Source: Methanobrevibacter arboriphilus (GTDB taxonomy: Archaea > Methanobacteriota > Methanobacteria > Methanobacteriales > Methanobacteriaceae). From it: a DNA stretch of 64,000 bases. Numbering within the stretch: the stretch's first letter is position 1; each line of letters starts with the position of its first letter. Location: positions 310,001 through 374,000 of the forward strand of contig NZ_AP019779.1 of NCBI RefSeq assembly GCF_019669925.1, read 5' to 3'. The translations under genes were made by a program, and so were the position numbers. This document shows positions 20,760 through 30,797 of this stretch, in pieces. The notes beneath the pieces were generated by a model. That model ran no database searches. It was not told the origin of the DNA and was given only the letters and a program-made list of their open reading frames with translations.

Positions 20760-21455
20760 ATGGTAGAATTAAGATATGGTGCTGGGAATATTTTTAATAA
20801 AGATGTTCATAAAATCGGAATAATTGCACTAGGCTCACATTTAGAAAATCATGGACCTGCATTACCTATTGACACTGACGCTAAAATAGCTGCATATATA
20901 GCTTTTCAAGCTTCTTTAGAAAGTGGAGCTAAATTTTTAGGAATAATTTATCCTGCACATGAAATCGAAGAAATAAATCATGGGATACATTATAGTCTTA
21001 ATGAATTAGCTGAAAATATAATAAAAACCTTAAAATCCGCTAAAAAATACTTAAATATTGAAAAAGTAATTATTGTTAATGCACATGGAGGAAATATCCC
21101 ATTATTTCAATGTTTAGATAAAATTGAATCAGAAATTCCATTAGATATTGTAATTATTAACAATACTGTAATTGAAAATGAAGGTCCTCATGGAGGTTCT
21201 GGAGAAATATCCATGGGAAAAGTTCTCGGAATTCTTAATGAAGATGAACTAAATAATCAATCCAATATTAAAGTATTTGGTGAAGTTGGATTAAGCGAAT
21301 TTAAAGAGGCTAGAAAAAAAGATCCTGGAATTGAAGAAGGTGCCAAAGAAATAGAAGATAATGGAGTTTATCTTGACGTATCTTATGGAAAACAGATACT
21401 AAACTTAGCAGTGAACTCAGTTTTACTTGATGTAGAAAAATTATTAGACTACTAA
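20760..21455 (+). CDS. arfB: 2-amino-5-formylamino-6-ribosylaminopyrimidinone 5'-phosphate deformylase
   Basis: Second step of the archaeal route to riboflavin, F420 and methanopterin precursors: removes formate from the product of GTP cyclohydrolase ArfA. A 231-aa creatininase-family protein, close in my memory to M. jannaschii ArfB (shared VELR...GNIF, IALGSHLENHG, PIDTDAKIA, NAHGGN). Metal-binding residues are in ENHG, DTD and AHGGN, plus the later Glu-containing GGSGEIS. The ATG follows GTGAT at 3-4 nt. It may share a transcript with the PUA gene. Confidence 0.93.
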   Translation: MVELRYGAGNIFNKDVHKIGIIALGSHLENHGPALPIDTDAKIAAYIAFQASLESGAKFLGIIYPAHEIEEINHGIHYSLNELAENIIKTLKSAKKYLNIEKVIIVNAHGGNIPLFQCLDKIESEIPLDIVIINNTVIENEGPHGGSGEISMGKVLGILNEDELNNQSNIKVFGEVGLSEFKEARKKDPGIEEGAKEIEDNGVYLDVSYGKQILNLAVNSVLLDVEKLLDY

Positions 21456-21591
21456 AAAATAAAAGTTAAAAAAGTATTAATTGAAAGAATCTGATAAAAA
21501 TATTAGATAAAAATCGTAATAAGAAAAAGTATTACTATTATAAATTAAATTATTAATATTAATCCATTAATATTAAAAAAGTTGGGATTTA

Positions 21592-21966
21592 TCATGTACT
21601 TTGTTGGTCTGTGTTAGATTCCCCATTTTCATTATTATCATCATTATTGTTTTGATTGTTATTTTGATCATTGTTATTGTTTTGATTATTATTAGAGCTA
21701 TTGTCATTATTAGAACTAGAATCAGAATTTTTTTCTTCATTGCTAGTTTGATAATTATTAGATGAACCTGAATCCTGGTTTGAATTATCTGCAATATCAA
21801 AACTAAAAGGATTAGAAGAATTTGTATCTCCTGAATTATTATCCAAACTAGAAAAATCTATTCCAAAAAATTCTCCAGTAGAAAAACCTACAACAGAGCT
21901 AACTCCAAAGGCAACGAATGCTACTATAAATATAACAACCACATTAGCTAGCCTACTTTGACTCAT
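21592..21966 (-). CDS. Small membrane-anchored Asn/Ser-rich protein
   Basis: A 124-aa protein. A single N-terminal hydrophobic segment (VVVIFIVAFVAFGVSSVVGF, residues 9-28) is followed by an almost wholly Asn/Ser/Asp/Gln tail, with runs such as NNNNDQNNNQNNNDDNN. It is probably a signal-anchored, disordered surface protein. The membrane segment resembles that of the protein at 27013-27324. AGTGAT precedes the ATG. Low-complexity tails like this evolve quickly, so homologues may match only in the first 30 residues. Function unknown. Confidence 0.7.
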   Translation of the reverse strand: MSQSRLANVVVIFIVAFVAFGVSSVVGFSTGEFFGIDFSSLDNNSGDTNSSNPFSFDIADNSNQDSGSSNNYQTSNEEKNSDSSSNNDNSSNNNQNNNNDQNNNQNNNDDNNENGESNTDQQST

Positions 21967-22409
21967 AATATCACTTGAATAAAAATAACTTGATTTTAAA
22001 ATATTAGATTGAATATAGTAAATATAAATATAATAAATATATGTTAAATATAATAAAATATATGTTAATTAGATAATTAAAATATTAAATTAAAATTACT
22101 TAATATATAATAATACTTAATATAAATTAGATTACTATATATAGATTTCTATATAACTATATTCAATATTATTTTATTTATAATTATCCCTTAAAGCAAC
22201 TTAAAAATAATAATAAACTTAGAAATAATAATTTATATAATATAGTTTTATTATAATAGTCTAGTTATTAATAAGATATTTATAATAATAATTTAATCTA
22301 TAAATTTTATAAATATTTTGATTTATAAACAAATTAACAAATATTTAGATTATTTTTTGGTTGAAACAATGAAAATAAAATTTGATAAAAACTAGAATAA
22401 TTGATAAAA
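21967..22409. other. Divergent intergenic region
   Basis: About 440 nt between two divergent genes. It must contain both promoters, but I see no distinctive operator, hairpin or ORF. Confidence 0.4.
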
Positions 22410-23012
22410 ATGAGAACAATTGATAAAAGTTATAAAACAACATTAGAAATAAAAAGATCACAATTTGTATGTAGAATTTTTCCTGCAAAAGATTCAAAAG
22501 AAGCAAAAAAAATTATAAGCTGTATATCTGAAAAATATAAAGACGCAACACACAATTGCTCTGCATATATAGTTACTGATGATGAAGGCTATGACGATGA
22601 TGGAGAACCAGGAGGAACAGCTGGAAAACCCATGCTAAACATATTGAAAAAAAATGGATTAGCTAATATTGTAGCTATTGTAACAAGATATTTTGGAGGT
22701 GTGAAACTTGGAGCAGGAGGATTAGTAAGGGCCTATGGAAAATCTGTTTTAGAAGCTATAAAAAGTTCAAAAATCATTGAAATGGAAAAATATAATATAT
22801 ACGAAGTATTATTTGAATATTCTAATATAAAATCGATTGAAAATGAAATTAGGTCTAGAAATATAAATATATTAAATAAAGAGTTCAAAGAAAAAGTAAA
22901 TTTTAGAATAGCTCTTAAAACAAATGATAATATTAAACATTTTCAAGAAAAAATTAAACAAAATGGAAAAATAAATTATCTAAAAACTGAATATCTTAAT
23001 AAATTAGATTAA
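22410..23012 (+). CDS. YigZ/IMPACT (UPF0029) family protein
   Basis: A 200-aa protein of the IMPACT family. The N-terminal domain carries the signature ATHNCSAY, then DDGEPGGTAGKPML and RYFGGVKLGAGGLVRAYG (about 50-115). A C-terminal DUF1949-like ferredoxin-fold region spans about 130-198. Family members are linked to translation regulation (eukaryotic IMPACT acts on GCN1/GCN2); the archaeal role is unclear. ATG at 22410 is chosen; an in-frame TTG lies three codons upstream and neither has a strong ribosome site. Confidence 0.9.
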   Translation: MRTIDKSYKTTLEIKRSQFVCRIFPAKDSKEAKKIISCISEKYKDATHNCSAYIVTDDEGYDDDGEPGGTAGKPMLNILKKNGLANIVAIVTRYFGGVKLGAGGLVRAYGKSVLEAIKSSKIIEMEKYNIYEVLFEYSNIKSIENEIRSRNINILNKEFKEKVNFRIALKTNDNIKHFQEKIKQNGKINYLKTEYLNKLD

Positions 23013-23169
23013 TCTTAATAAATTAATCAATGAAAAATAAAATTATTTTTATAATAAAATTATTTTTAGGAATTATAAAAATAATAAAAATTTAAAAAAG
23101 ATAAAAAATAAGAATAAAAAATAAGAATAAAAATAAAGAATAATTAAAAAAAACCACTAATAATAGAAT

Positions 23170-23529
23170 TTATCCAGTGGATTCTTGTCCAGAACTTCCA
23201 CCATTATCAGATCCAGAACCTGAATCTGAGTCAGAACCTGAATCAGGAGGTAAAGGTTCTTCATTAGGAGTTTGTTCATTTTGTGAATCTGATTGTGAGC
23301 TTCCACTACTACTACCACTATAATCATTAGAACTATAACTCTGTGTTGAAACTTGAGAAGTAGTATTATTAGTAGAATTATTAGTATCCAAAGCTGTAGT
23401 ATTATTAGTTTGATTTAAATTATTTGCTGTATTAAAACTACCACTTATGAACATAATCACACCTATACCTGCAATTACAATTACTGCAATAGCAACAACT
23501 ATAACCAAGGTAAGTTTATTTTCATCCAT
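23170..23529 (-). CDS. Small membrane-anchored Ser/Gly/Asp-rich protein
   Basis: A 119-aa protein with one N-terminal membrane helix (LVIVVAIAVIVIAGIGVIMF, about 8-27). An extracellular Thr/Asn-rich stretch with N-glycosylation sequons follows (NNTT, NNST), and then a Ser/Gly/Asp tail (SGSDSDSGSGSDNGG). AGGTGAT lies before the ATG. It is built like the protein at 21592-21966 but does not share its membrane sequence. Likely exposed outside the cell; function unknown. Confidence 0.7.
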   Translation of the reverse strand: MDENKLTLVIVVAIAVIVIAGIGVIMFISGSFNTANNLNQTNNTTALDTNNSTNNTTSQVSTQSYSSNDYSGSSSGSSQSDSQNEQTPNEEPLPPDSGSDSDSGSGSDNGGSSGQESTG

Positions 23530-23747
23530 AAAATCACCTATAAAAATTATTAAAATAAAATTTGTAATTCATAACATAAATATATGTAAATACAACTATA
23601 TGTATTGATAATAGTATAAATAGATATCCTAAAATAAATAGAAATTTTAAAATAAATAGATTTCTAAGATAAATAACTATCTTAATAAAATACTTATCTT
23701 AACAAACATCTATCTAAAATAAATAAATTCTAAAATTATTTATATCA

Positions 23748-25403
23748 TTACAATCTCATTTCTTTTTCTTTCTCTTTAACAAGTTTTAGTCCAAGTTCAC
23801 TAAGTTTAAACTTTTGAACCTTACCACTAGCAGTTAAAGGAAAATCACCAACAAAGAAAACATGTTTAGGAACCTTATATCTAGCTATCTTTTCTAAAGC
23901 ATAATCACGAATATCCTCTTCTTCGAGACAAGATCCCTCTTCTTTAATAACAAATGCACCAACAATTTCCCCATACTTTTCATCAGCTATCCCAGCAACT
24001 TGAGCATCTTGAACACCATCTATCGTATATAAAAACTCTTCAATCTCACGAGGATATATATTTTCTCCTCCTCTAATAATCATGTCTTTTTTACGACCTA
24101 CAATAGTATAATATCCTTCTTCATCAACAGTAGCTAAATCTCCACTATGTAACCAGCCATCATCATCAATAACTTCTTTTGTTTTATCAGGCATTTTATA
24201 ATAGCCTTTCATTACATTATAACCCTTACAACAAATTTCACCAGTTTCACCAGGTTTTAATTCGATATTTGTATCAGGATCAATTATTCTGACTTCAACG
24301 TCATCAAAAGCTACACCAACAGTATTTGCCTTTCTTTCTATAGAATCATCAGCACTTGATTGTGTCATTCCAGGAGAAGATTCAGTTAAACCATAAACGC
24401 TAGTTATTTCAGTCATATTCATTTTATCCATAACTTCTTTCATAGTTTCAATTGGACAAGTTGAACCTGCCATAATACCAGTCCTAAGACTAGACATATC
24501 AAACATATCAAACATTGGATGAGTTAACTCTGCAATAAACATTGTTGGAACACCATGAACAGCAGTACATTTTTCTTTTTGAATAGCAGATAAAACTAAA
24601 AGAGGATCAAAAAGCTCAACCATAACCATAGTTCCTCCATGAGTCAAAATAGCTAAAACACCTAAAACAATACCAAAACAATGGAAAAGTGGAACAGGTA
24701 TGCATAAGCGATCTTCTTCAGTGAATTTCATTCTATGGCCAATACCATGCCCATTATTTAAAATATTCCTATGAGTTAACATTACACCTTTAGGAAAGCC
24801 AGTTGTTCCAGATGTATATTGCATATTAATAACTTCATTATTATCAAGAGTAGCCTTAACTTTGTTTAACTCATCATCACTTTGATGTTTACCAAGAAGC
24901 ATTAACTCATTAGTGTTATACATTCCTCTATGCTTTTCTTGGCCAACATATATAACAGACTTCAAATGAGGGTATTCAGAAGAATTTAGTCTACCTCTAG
25001 GGTGTTTTTTTAGCTCAGGAACTAAATCATAAATAGTTTTAATGTAATTAATATCACGAAAACCATCGATAATAGCTAAAGCTTTCATATCAGATTGTTT
25101 CAATATATAATCTAATTCATGGCTTTTATAAGCAGTATTAACAGTTACAAGAACTGCTCCAATTTTTGCTGTTGCAAATAGAAAAGTTAACCAATCAGGA
25201 ACATTTTTAGCCCAAATACCAACATGATCCCCTTTTTCAATACCAATTGAAAGTAGGCCTTTAGCTAACATATTAACTCTTTCATTAAATTCTTTGTATG
25301 TGAATCTTAAATCCCTATCAGGATAAACTAAAAATTCACGATCTCCTTGAGCTTCAACCTGTTTCTCAAAGAATCCTCCTATAGTGTCTTCAGAAAATAC
25401 CAT
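23748..25403 (-). CDS. AMP-forming acyl-CoA synthetase
   Basis: A 551-aa ANL-superfamily ligase that activates a carboxylic acid as acyl-AMP and passes it to CoA. Core motifs: [16 protein letters not shown] (about 196-211), [10 protein letters not shown] (about 340), [17 protein letters not shown] and [20 protein letters not shown] (about 430-450), and the C-terminal catalytic Lys in TASGKVQKF. It is closest in layout to FadD/medium-chain fatty acyl-CoA ligases; chain length cannot be told. It is the last gene of a minus-strand operon with the XRE-cupin regulator and the thioesterase. Methanogens do not oxidise fatty acids, so acid salvage or detoxification is more likely. Confidence 0.92.
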   Translation of the reverse strand: MVFSEDTIGGFFEKQVEAQGDREFLVYPDRDLRFTYKEFNERVNMLAKGLLSIGIEKGDHVGIWAKNVPDWLTFLFATAKIGAVLVTVNTAYKSHELDYILKQSDMKALAIIDGFRDINYIKTIYDLVPELKKHPRGRLNSSEYPHLKSVIYVGQEKHRGMYNTNELMLLGKHQSDDELNKVKATLDNNEVINMQYTSGTTGFPKGVMLTHRNILNNGHGIGHRMKFTEEDRLCIPVPLFHCFGIVLGVLAILTHGGTMVMVELFDPLLVLSAIQKEKCTAVHGVPTMFIAELTHPMFDMFDMSSLRTGIMAGSTCPIETMKEVMDKMNMTEITSVYGLTESSPGMTQSSADDSIERKANTVGVAFDDVEVRIIDPDTNIELKPGETGEICCKGYNVMKGYYKMPDKTKEVIDDDGWLHSGDLATVDEEGYYTIVGRKKDMIIRGGENIYPREIEEFLYTIDGVQDAQVAGIADEKYGEIVGAFVIKEEGSCLEEEDIRDYALEKIARYKVPKHVFFVGDFPLTASGKVQKFKLSELGLKLVKEKEKEMRL

Positions 25404-25490
25404 AAAATCACACAGTTTCTTTGTTTAGTTTATTTTTTATTAGTAAATTAATTTAATTATTCTCAAAGTATTATTCAAAGTATTGTTATA

Positions 25491-25910
25491 TCAAAGTTTT
25501 CCAATTTCTGCTTCATCAATTAAATGTTTTCTTAATTTTTCTTTAATTTCATTAGGAATAGGTACAGATTTCTTCTCAATAAAATTATAATGAACAATAA
25601 CTGCTTTACCTTTAGATTTAAGTTCACCATTTTGCCAAGCCTCATGTCCTGTAGTAAATGAAGAGTTTCCAATTTTTAAAACATAAGTTCTAATTTCAAC
25701 ATCTTCTCCAAAATACATTTGAGAAACAAAATCAAATTCAGTACGAACCATTATTAATTTCCATTTCTCATAACTAAGATCTAAATCAGGAGTAAAATAC
25801 CTAAAAATTCCATTTCTTCCAATTTCAAACCAGTCAGCTACAACAGTATTATTAACATGCTTTAATCCATCTATATTGCCAAATCTAGGTGTTACACAAT
25901 CTTTAAACAT
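25491..25910 (-). CDS. 4HBT-type acyl-CoA thioesterase
   Basis: A 139-aa hot-dog-fold thioesterase that hydrolyses acyl-CoA to acid and CoA. The catalytic loop region reads PRFGNIDGLKHVNNTVVADWFEIGR, with the family Asp/His-Asn pattern (DxxKHVNN). The start is ATG at 25910, preceded by GTGATAATA. It lies 87 nt upstream of the acyl-CoA synthetase on the same strand. Pairing of a ligase with a thioesterase suggests control of an acyl-CoA pool rather than degradation. Confidence 0.87.
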   Translation of the reverse strand: MFKDCVTPRFGNIDGLKHVNNTVVADWFEIGRNGIFRYFTPDLDLSYEKWKLIMVRTEFDFVSQMYFGEDVEIRTYVLKIGNSSFTTGHEAWQNGELKSKGKAVIVHYNFIEKKSVPIPNEIKEKLRKHLIDEAEIGKL

Positions 25911-26138
25911 TATTATCACTAGTTATTGTAAGTTATTTTACTATTACCATATTTATCAGTTACCATACATCAGCTACTATATCTAATATTATGGTAACAA
26001 ATTCATTAAAAATATCATAAATCATTTAAATATCCTAATTATGTTAAAATTATATTTAAATAAGATTAATTATTATGTTTAATTACTTAGTATTATACTT
26101 GTACATTAATTAGTATATTTAATTATAATTAATTATAA

Positions 26139-26714
26139 TTAAAAAGGAGTATAAACAACAGCTAAAATCTTAGAGATCTCGCCATTATAAGAATGTAAAT
26201 GATGAGGAATTATTGAATCATAGTAAATACTATCACCTTTAGATACAATAAAAGAATCTTGACCATATTTAACTTCAATTTCTCCTTCAAGAACATAGAT
26301 AAACTCTTCACCTTCATGAGAAGATAAATTAAATTCTCCATTTTCTGTATGAACATCTATAATAAATGGCTCCATATTTCTATCATTTTTACCTGCACCT
26401 AAAGAATGAAATTCTAAAGCACTTACATCGGTCTGATTTTCTTCACCAGAAAAATAAACAACACTATTAGTTTCACCATTTTTAACAATTAATGGACCGT
26501 TTTGAGGAGCATCATCGAGGAATGTTCCTAAACGAACTCCTAATGCTTTAGCAATCTTAGTAATTGGAGTTAAAGAAGGTACAACATCTCCACTTTCTAT
26601 GCTGTTTATAAGTTCTAGGCTTACATTAGTTTCTTTAGATAATTCTTCCTTTGTAATTTCTCGAGACTCTCTTAAATTCTTTATTTTAGCCCCGATTTCA
26701 TTCTTATCAACCAT
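26139..26714 (-). CDS. XRE-family HTH regulator with C-terminal cupin
   Basis: A 191-aa transcription factor: helix-turn-helix at about 6-62 ([32 protein letters not shown]) and a cupin sensor domain at about 115-190 ([38 protein letters not shown]). It heads the operon with the thioesterase and acyl-CoA synthetase and probably regulates it in response to an acyl or CoA ligand. GATGAGATGAT precedes the ATG. XRE-cupin regulators beside AMP-ligases are common in anaerobic archaea and bacteria. Confidence 0.9.
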   Translation of the reverse strand: MVDKNEIGAKIKNLRESREITKEELSKETNVSLELINSIESGDVVPSLTPITKIAKALGVRLGTFLDDAPQNGPLIVKNGETNSVVYFSGEENQTDVSALEFHSLGAGKNDRNMEPFIIDVHTENGEFNLSSHEGEEFIYVLEGEIEVKYGQDSFIVSKGDSIYYDSIIPHHLHSYNGEISKILAVVYTPF

Positions 26715-27012
26715 TTTATCATCTCATCAAAATAGATTAGTTCAATTAATAAATAAATCAAAGTATATCAATACAATAGATTGATTATAATTAATATATG
26801 ACATAATTAATATACACAGTTAAAATACTATATACATAAATACAATATAAATTAGTATAAATTAATATAAATTAGTATAAATATAATATTTGATATATAT
26901 TCTACAGAATATAATATTATATAAAAATCATATTATATAATAACATAATGAATAAGCTATATTAAGATGTAATATACAATCTCCTTAAACCAAATAAATA
27001 ATAATATTACTA

Positions 27013-27324
27013 CTAATCTAAAGAAAAATTAGTTACATTTTTTATATTAGTAATATTTGTTTTATTTGTATTATTAGTTTTATTAGTAATATTAGTACTA
27101 TTAGTACTATTATTAACTTGAATAATTAGTTGATTTGCTGTTAATGCTGTGAAATCTCCATCAGCTACTGCTATTAACTCATTACTCTCATTATTTTTAG
27201 TAATATTTAACATTCCTAAAATCAAATCACCATTAGTAAATGATGCTGCAACAGTACTTAAACCAAATGCTAAAAGAGCTATTAAAAATATAACCATAAA
27301 ATTTCCTTTTTTAATTGGAGTCAA
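27013..27324 (-). CDS. Small anchored protein with sequon-dense tail
   Basis: A 103-aa protein with an N-terminal membrane helix (MVIFLIALLAFGLSTVAASF, about 9-28). The last 35 residues are Asn/Thr/Ser/Ile repeats holding ten N-x-S/T sequons (NNST, NITNKT and similar). Start is TTG at 27324, 4 nt after GGTGA. The membrane helix resembles that of the 21592-21966 protein, so they may be distant paralogues. The tail looks like a substrate for archaeal N-glycosylation. Function unknown. Confidence 0.7.
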   Translation of the reverse strand: MTPIKKGNFMVIFLIALLAFGLSTVAASFTNGDLILGMLNITKNNESNELIAVADGDFTALTANQLIIQVNNSTNSTNITNKTNNTNKTNITNIKNVTNFSLD

Positions 27325-27854
27325 TTTATCACCATTACATTAACCATGTATAATACTAATTTAATAATATTAAAATATGCTAATTTTAAATATTAAAATA
27401 TACTAATGTTAGTTATAATATTTAACTATTATCATTAATTTTATTCTTATTAATATTTATATTTATTACATTAAACCTTAAATCTGAATTAAATCTGAAA
27501 TACTATAAGATTATAATATTAATAATTAATTTGATTAATCTAATATAATATTATTAATAAAATTAATTAATCTATATAATATTATTAATAAATTTAATAT
27601 ATTTATTTTCACAAAAATTCAGAATAATCTTAGATAAAATAAAAAAAATAGTAATTTTAAAATAAATTTTAATAAATTTTCTTAAATTTAGTATAATTAT
27701 CTCAAAATTTAACAGAAGTTATTAAAATATTTAGTAAAACCCTATTATTTTTATATAATTATTAAAAATTTTCATTATTATTAAAAATTTATCATAAAAT
27801 TATTATAATAATTATACTTATTTTTAAATAATTTATAGACAAAACACCAAAAAA

Positions 27855-27901
27855 TTTATATATAAAAAGATTCAATTTAATTATATAGGAAAAGGGTTTC
27901 C
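27855..27901 (+). promoter_or_regulatory. TATA box plus NrpR-type operator
   Basis: TTTATATATA at 27855-27864 is a near-ideal archaeal TATA box, placing transcription start near 27886. GGAAAAGGGTTTCC at 27888-27901 fits GGAA-N6-TTCC, the operator of the methanogen nitrogen repressor NrpR. Such sites overlap the start of nitrogen-assimilation genes. The next gene is amtB, about 585 nt downstream, so the transcript would have a long leader. Confidence 0.7.
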
Positions 27902-28485
27902 TATTTCCTATAGTGAAAGTATATGAAAAAGAGATAAAATTTTATTAAATTATGATAAATATTGAGAATCAAATTGAATATTGAGAATTAAATGAATATT
28001 TAGAATTAAAATGAATATTGAGATTAAGTGAATATTAAAAAACTAAATTAAGTATTTTTAATAAAGAAACTAATAAAATCATTCCTCATTGTTTTCTAGA
28101 TAAAAATAGAGAAAAATCAATAAATTATATTTTAAGACCCTAATAAAATCTCACATTAAATTTAATAAAATCAAATTATCTCTTTTTTCATAGCTTATAA
28201 AAAAATAAATTAAATAAAATAATGAATTAAATGAAATATAAAAGTTGAATTGAATATAATTAATAAAATTATAAATAAATCGAATTATATTAAATTATAT
28301 TAAATTAAGTTTAGTCACATTTAATTATAATTAATTATTTTTAATTATATCTAATTTAAACAATGTATTTTCATGGTTAACTTTCACTATAAAAAAATAA
28401 ATTTAAAAAATAAATGTAATAAGGTATTTACTTAACAAGATATTTAATACCTAAAAATAACAATAGATAAAGAGAAATAGATAAT
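27902..28485 (+). other. Long leader or nitrogen-regulated RNA upstream of amtB
   Basis: No gene is seen in this stretch, which follows the NrpR-like operator. TATAGTGAAAGT (27909-27920) and its exact complement ACTTTCACTATA (28380-28391) bracket it and could pair. A second inverted repeat, AGGTATT (28422-28428) with AATACCT (28446-28452), lies just before amtB. Repeats of GAATATTGAGAATTAAAT type fill 27960-28035. It could be an amtB leader or a separate small RNA. Confidence 0.45.
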
Positions 28486-29697
28486 ATGGTAGATATATTG
28501 AACACAGGAGATACTGCTTGGATACTTATTTCCACAGTTTTAGTACTTTTAATGAGTATTCCAGGTATTGCCTTTTTTTATGGTGGATTAGCAAAAAAGA
28601 AAAATGTTTTAAATACAATGTTTTTAACTCTGATTGCATTTGCAATTGTAAGTATAATATGGGTAATCTATGGATACCAATTTGCATTTGGTGCAGATAT
28701 TAATGGATTGATAGGATATCCAGCAAACTTACTTATGAGTGGAATTGGTATAAATGATGTAAGTGGATCAATTCCTTCAATACTGTTTGTTGCATTCCAA
28801 TTAACATTTGCAGGACTTACAGCTGCACTTATTTCAGGAGCTGTAATTGGAAGAATGAAATTCTCTGCATGGATAGCATTCATTGTTGTATGGATTAGTG
28901 CTGTATACATCCCAATTGCCCACTGGGTATGGGGTGGAGGATGGTTAATGCAGATGGGAGCACTTGACTTTGCAGGTGGAACCGTAGTTCATATATCATC
29001 AGGTATCTCTGCATTAGCTCTAGTATTAATACTTAAAAGTAGAAAAAACAAAACATTATTACCTCATAACTTAGGATACTCAGTTCTTGGTGCAGCATTC
29101 CTTTGGTTCGGTTGGATGGGATTCAATGGAGGATCTGCTTTAACTGCAGGAGGACTTGCAGCATCAGCATTACTCGTAAGTAATATCGCAGCTGCGGTTG
29201 CACTTGTTACATGGGTATGTATTGATACAATTAAAGAAGGAAAACCAACTGTACTCGGTGCAATATCTGGTGCAATAGCAGGTCTTGTTGCTATTACTCC
29301 AGCAGCAGGATTTGTAGATGTAAGTGGAGCAATAGTTATTGGTATTGGAGCTTCAATTGTTTCATATTTCGCAATCACATATCTCAAACCACGTTTAGGA
29401 TACGACGATGCATTAGATGTATTTGGAATTCACGGAATGTCTGGTATTTGGGGGGCAATAGCTACTGGAATATTCGCTGCACCATTTATTAATGAAGCAG
29501 CAGGATTGTTATATGGTAACCCCGGACAAATAACTATCCAGATAATTGCAGTCATAGCAACCATAATTTATGCCTTTGTAGTAACTATCATAATTGCAAA
29601 AATTATTGATCTAACCATGGGTCTAAGAGTAAAAGAAAAAGATGAAGTTGAAGGATTAGATACAAACCTTCATGAAGAATCTGGATATATGTTATAA
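28486..29697 (+). CDS. amtB: Ammonium transporter AmtB
   Basis: A 403-aa Amt/Mep/Rh channel that brings ammonium across the membrane. About 11 membrane helices; the twin pore histidines are in [10 protein letters not shown] (about residue 168) and [11 protein letters not shown] (about 314); the ammonium-binding Trp/Phe region near [11 protein letters not shown] is intact. The short tail ends EESGYML. glnK follows 129 nt downstream, the usual partner that plugs the channel when nitrogen is plentiful. Ribosome site is weak (AGAGAAATAGATAAT). Regulation by NrpR is inferred from the upstream operator. Confidence 0.97.
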   Translation: MVDILNTGDTAWILISTVLVLLMSIPGIAFFYGGLAKKKNVLNTMFLTLIAFAIVSIIWVIYGYQFAFGADINGLIGYPANLLMSGIGINDVSGSIPSILFVAFQLTFAGLTAALISGAVIGRMKFSAWIAFIVVWISAVYIPIAHWVWGGGWLMQMGALDFAGGTVVHISSGISALALVLILKSRKNKTLLPHNLGYSVLGAAFLWFGWMGFNGGSALTAGGLAASALLVSNIAAAVALVTWVCIDTIKEGKPTVLGAISGAIAGLVAITPAAGFVDVSGAIVIGIGASIVSYFAITYLKPRLGYDDALDVFGIHGMSGIWGAIATGIFAAPFINEAAGLLYGNPGQITIQIIAVIATIIYAFVVTIIIAKIIDLTMGLRVKEKDEVEGLDTNLHEESGYML

Positions 29698-29823
29698 CTA
29701 ATGGTAAATTAAATAACTTAATTAAGTAACTTAAGAAACTTAATAGATGAATAAAAGGATATGAGTGATAATTAAGTTACAATTATTAAGTAAATTGATA
29801 ATTAAATGATATTAAGAGGATAA

Positions 29824-30165
<342 letters not shown>

Positions 30166-30285
30166 GTGGAAAATAAATAAGAAAAATTTGAAATGAGAAA
30201 AAAACAATTTAAAGTAAAATCAAATCAAAGTAAAAAGAAATCAAAATAATAGATAAATCAATATATTGACAAATATAAGGGCTAA

Positions 30286-30420
30286 ATGGAGCTGAATAAA
30301 GTTGTGGAACCTATCTACACAAACATTATAATATTATTAATAGTTTCTGTAATTACAGCAATTATTATTAATATTATTAATACGCATGAGAAAAATTCTA
30401 TTGATAATAATGAAAATTAA
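30286..30420 (+). CDS. 44-aa single-pass membrane protein after glnK
   Basis: A short ORF of 44 codons: MELNKVVEPIYTN, then a membrane helix (IIILLIVSVITAIIINII), then a hydrophilic tail (NTHEKNSIDNNEN). AAGGG lies 4 nt before the ATG. It is on the strand of amtB-glnK, 120 nt downstream, so it could be co-expressed under nitrogen limitation. Length is below common gene-finder limits. The family is not recognised; a role with AmtB or GlnK is only a suggestion from position. Confidence 0.6.
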   Translation: MELNKVVEPIYTNIIILLIVSVITAIIINIINTHEKNSIDNNEN

Positions 30421-30797
30421 TAATTAATAAAACTAATAAAATTAGTTAAAATTTATTTACTTAAAACTTATTATTAGTTTAAGGTTAATATTTTATTAAT
30501 ATTATTAATAAAAAGAATTTTTCCCCTATTTTTATTTTTACCTATTAAAAATTAAATTTTAAGAAATACTCATTTTATTATAAAAATAATTCATTTTAGT
30601 AAGAATTATTAATATTCTTTCTAAAAATTATCAAATTAAAACTATAAATTAAAACATTATTTTATTAAAACATTATTTTAAAAATTTAAAAATAATATTA
30701 TCAATAATAAAATAATATCATCAAATATAAAATAATATTATCAATTATAAAATAGTTTGATTAATTATATATAATCTCAAAATAAAAGATACACTTA
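30421..30797. other. Intergenic, no gene seen
   Basis: AT-rich spacer before the helicase gene. TATA-like runs near 30760-30775 may be its promoter. Several AATAATATTATCAA-like near-repeats at 30690-30760 are the only structure. Confidence 0.4.

Noticed and set aside
27902-28391. RNase P or SRP RNA, suggested by pairing ends
   Set aside because: The interior is as AT-rich as spacer DNA and shows none of the conserved cores of those RNAs, which stand out as GC-rich in AT-rich genomes.
29064-29387. Minus-strand frame opposite amtB
   Set aside because: It lies antisense to an unambiguous ammonium transporter with intact pore residues; it is a shadow frame with no ribosome site.
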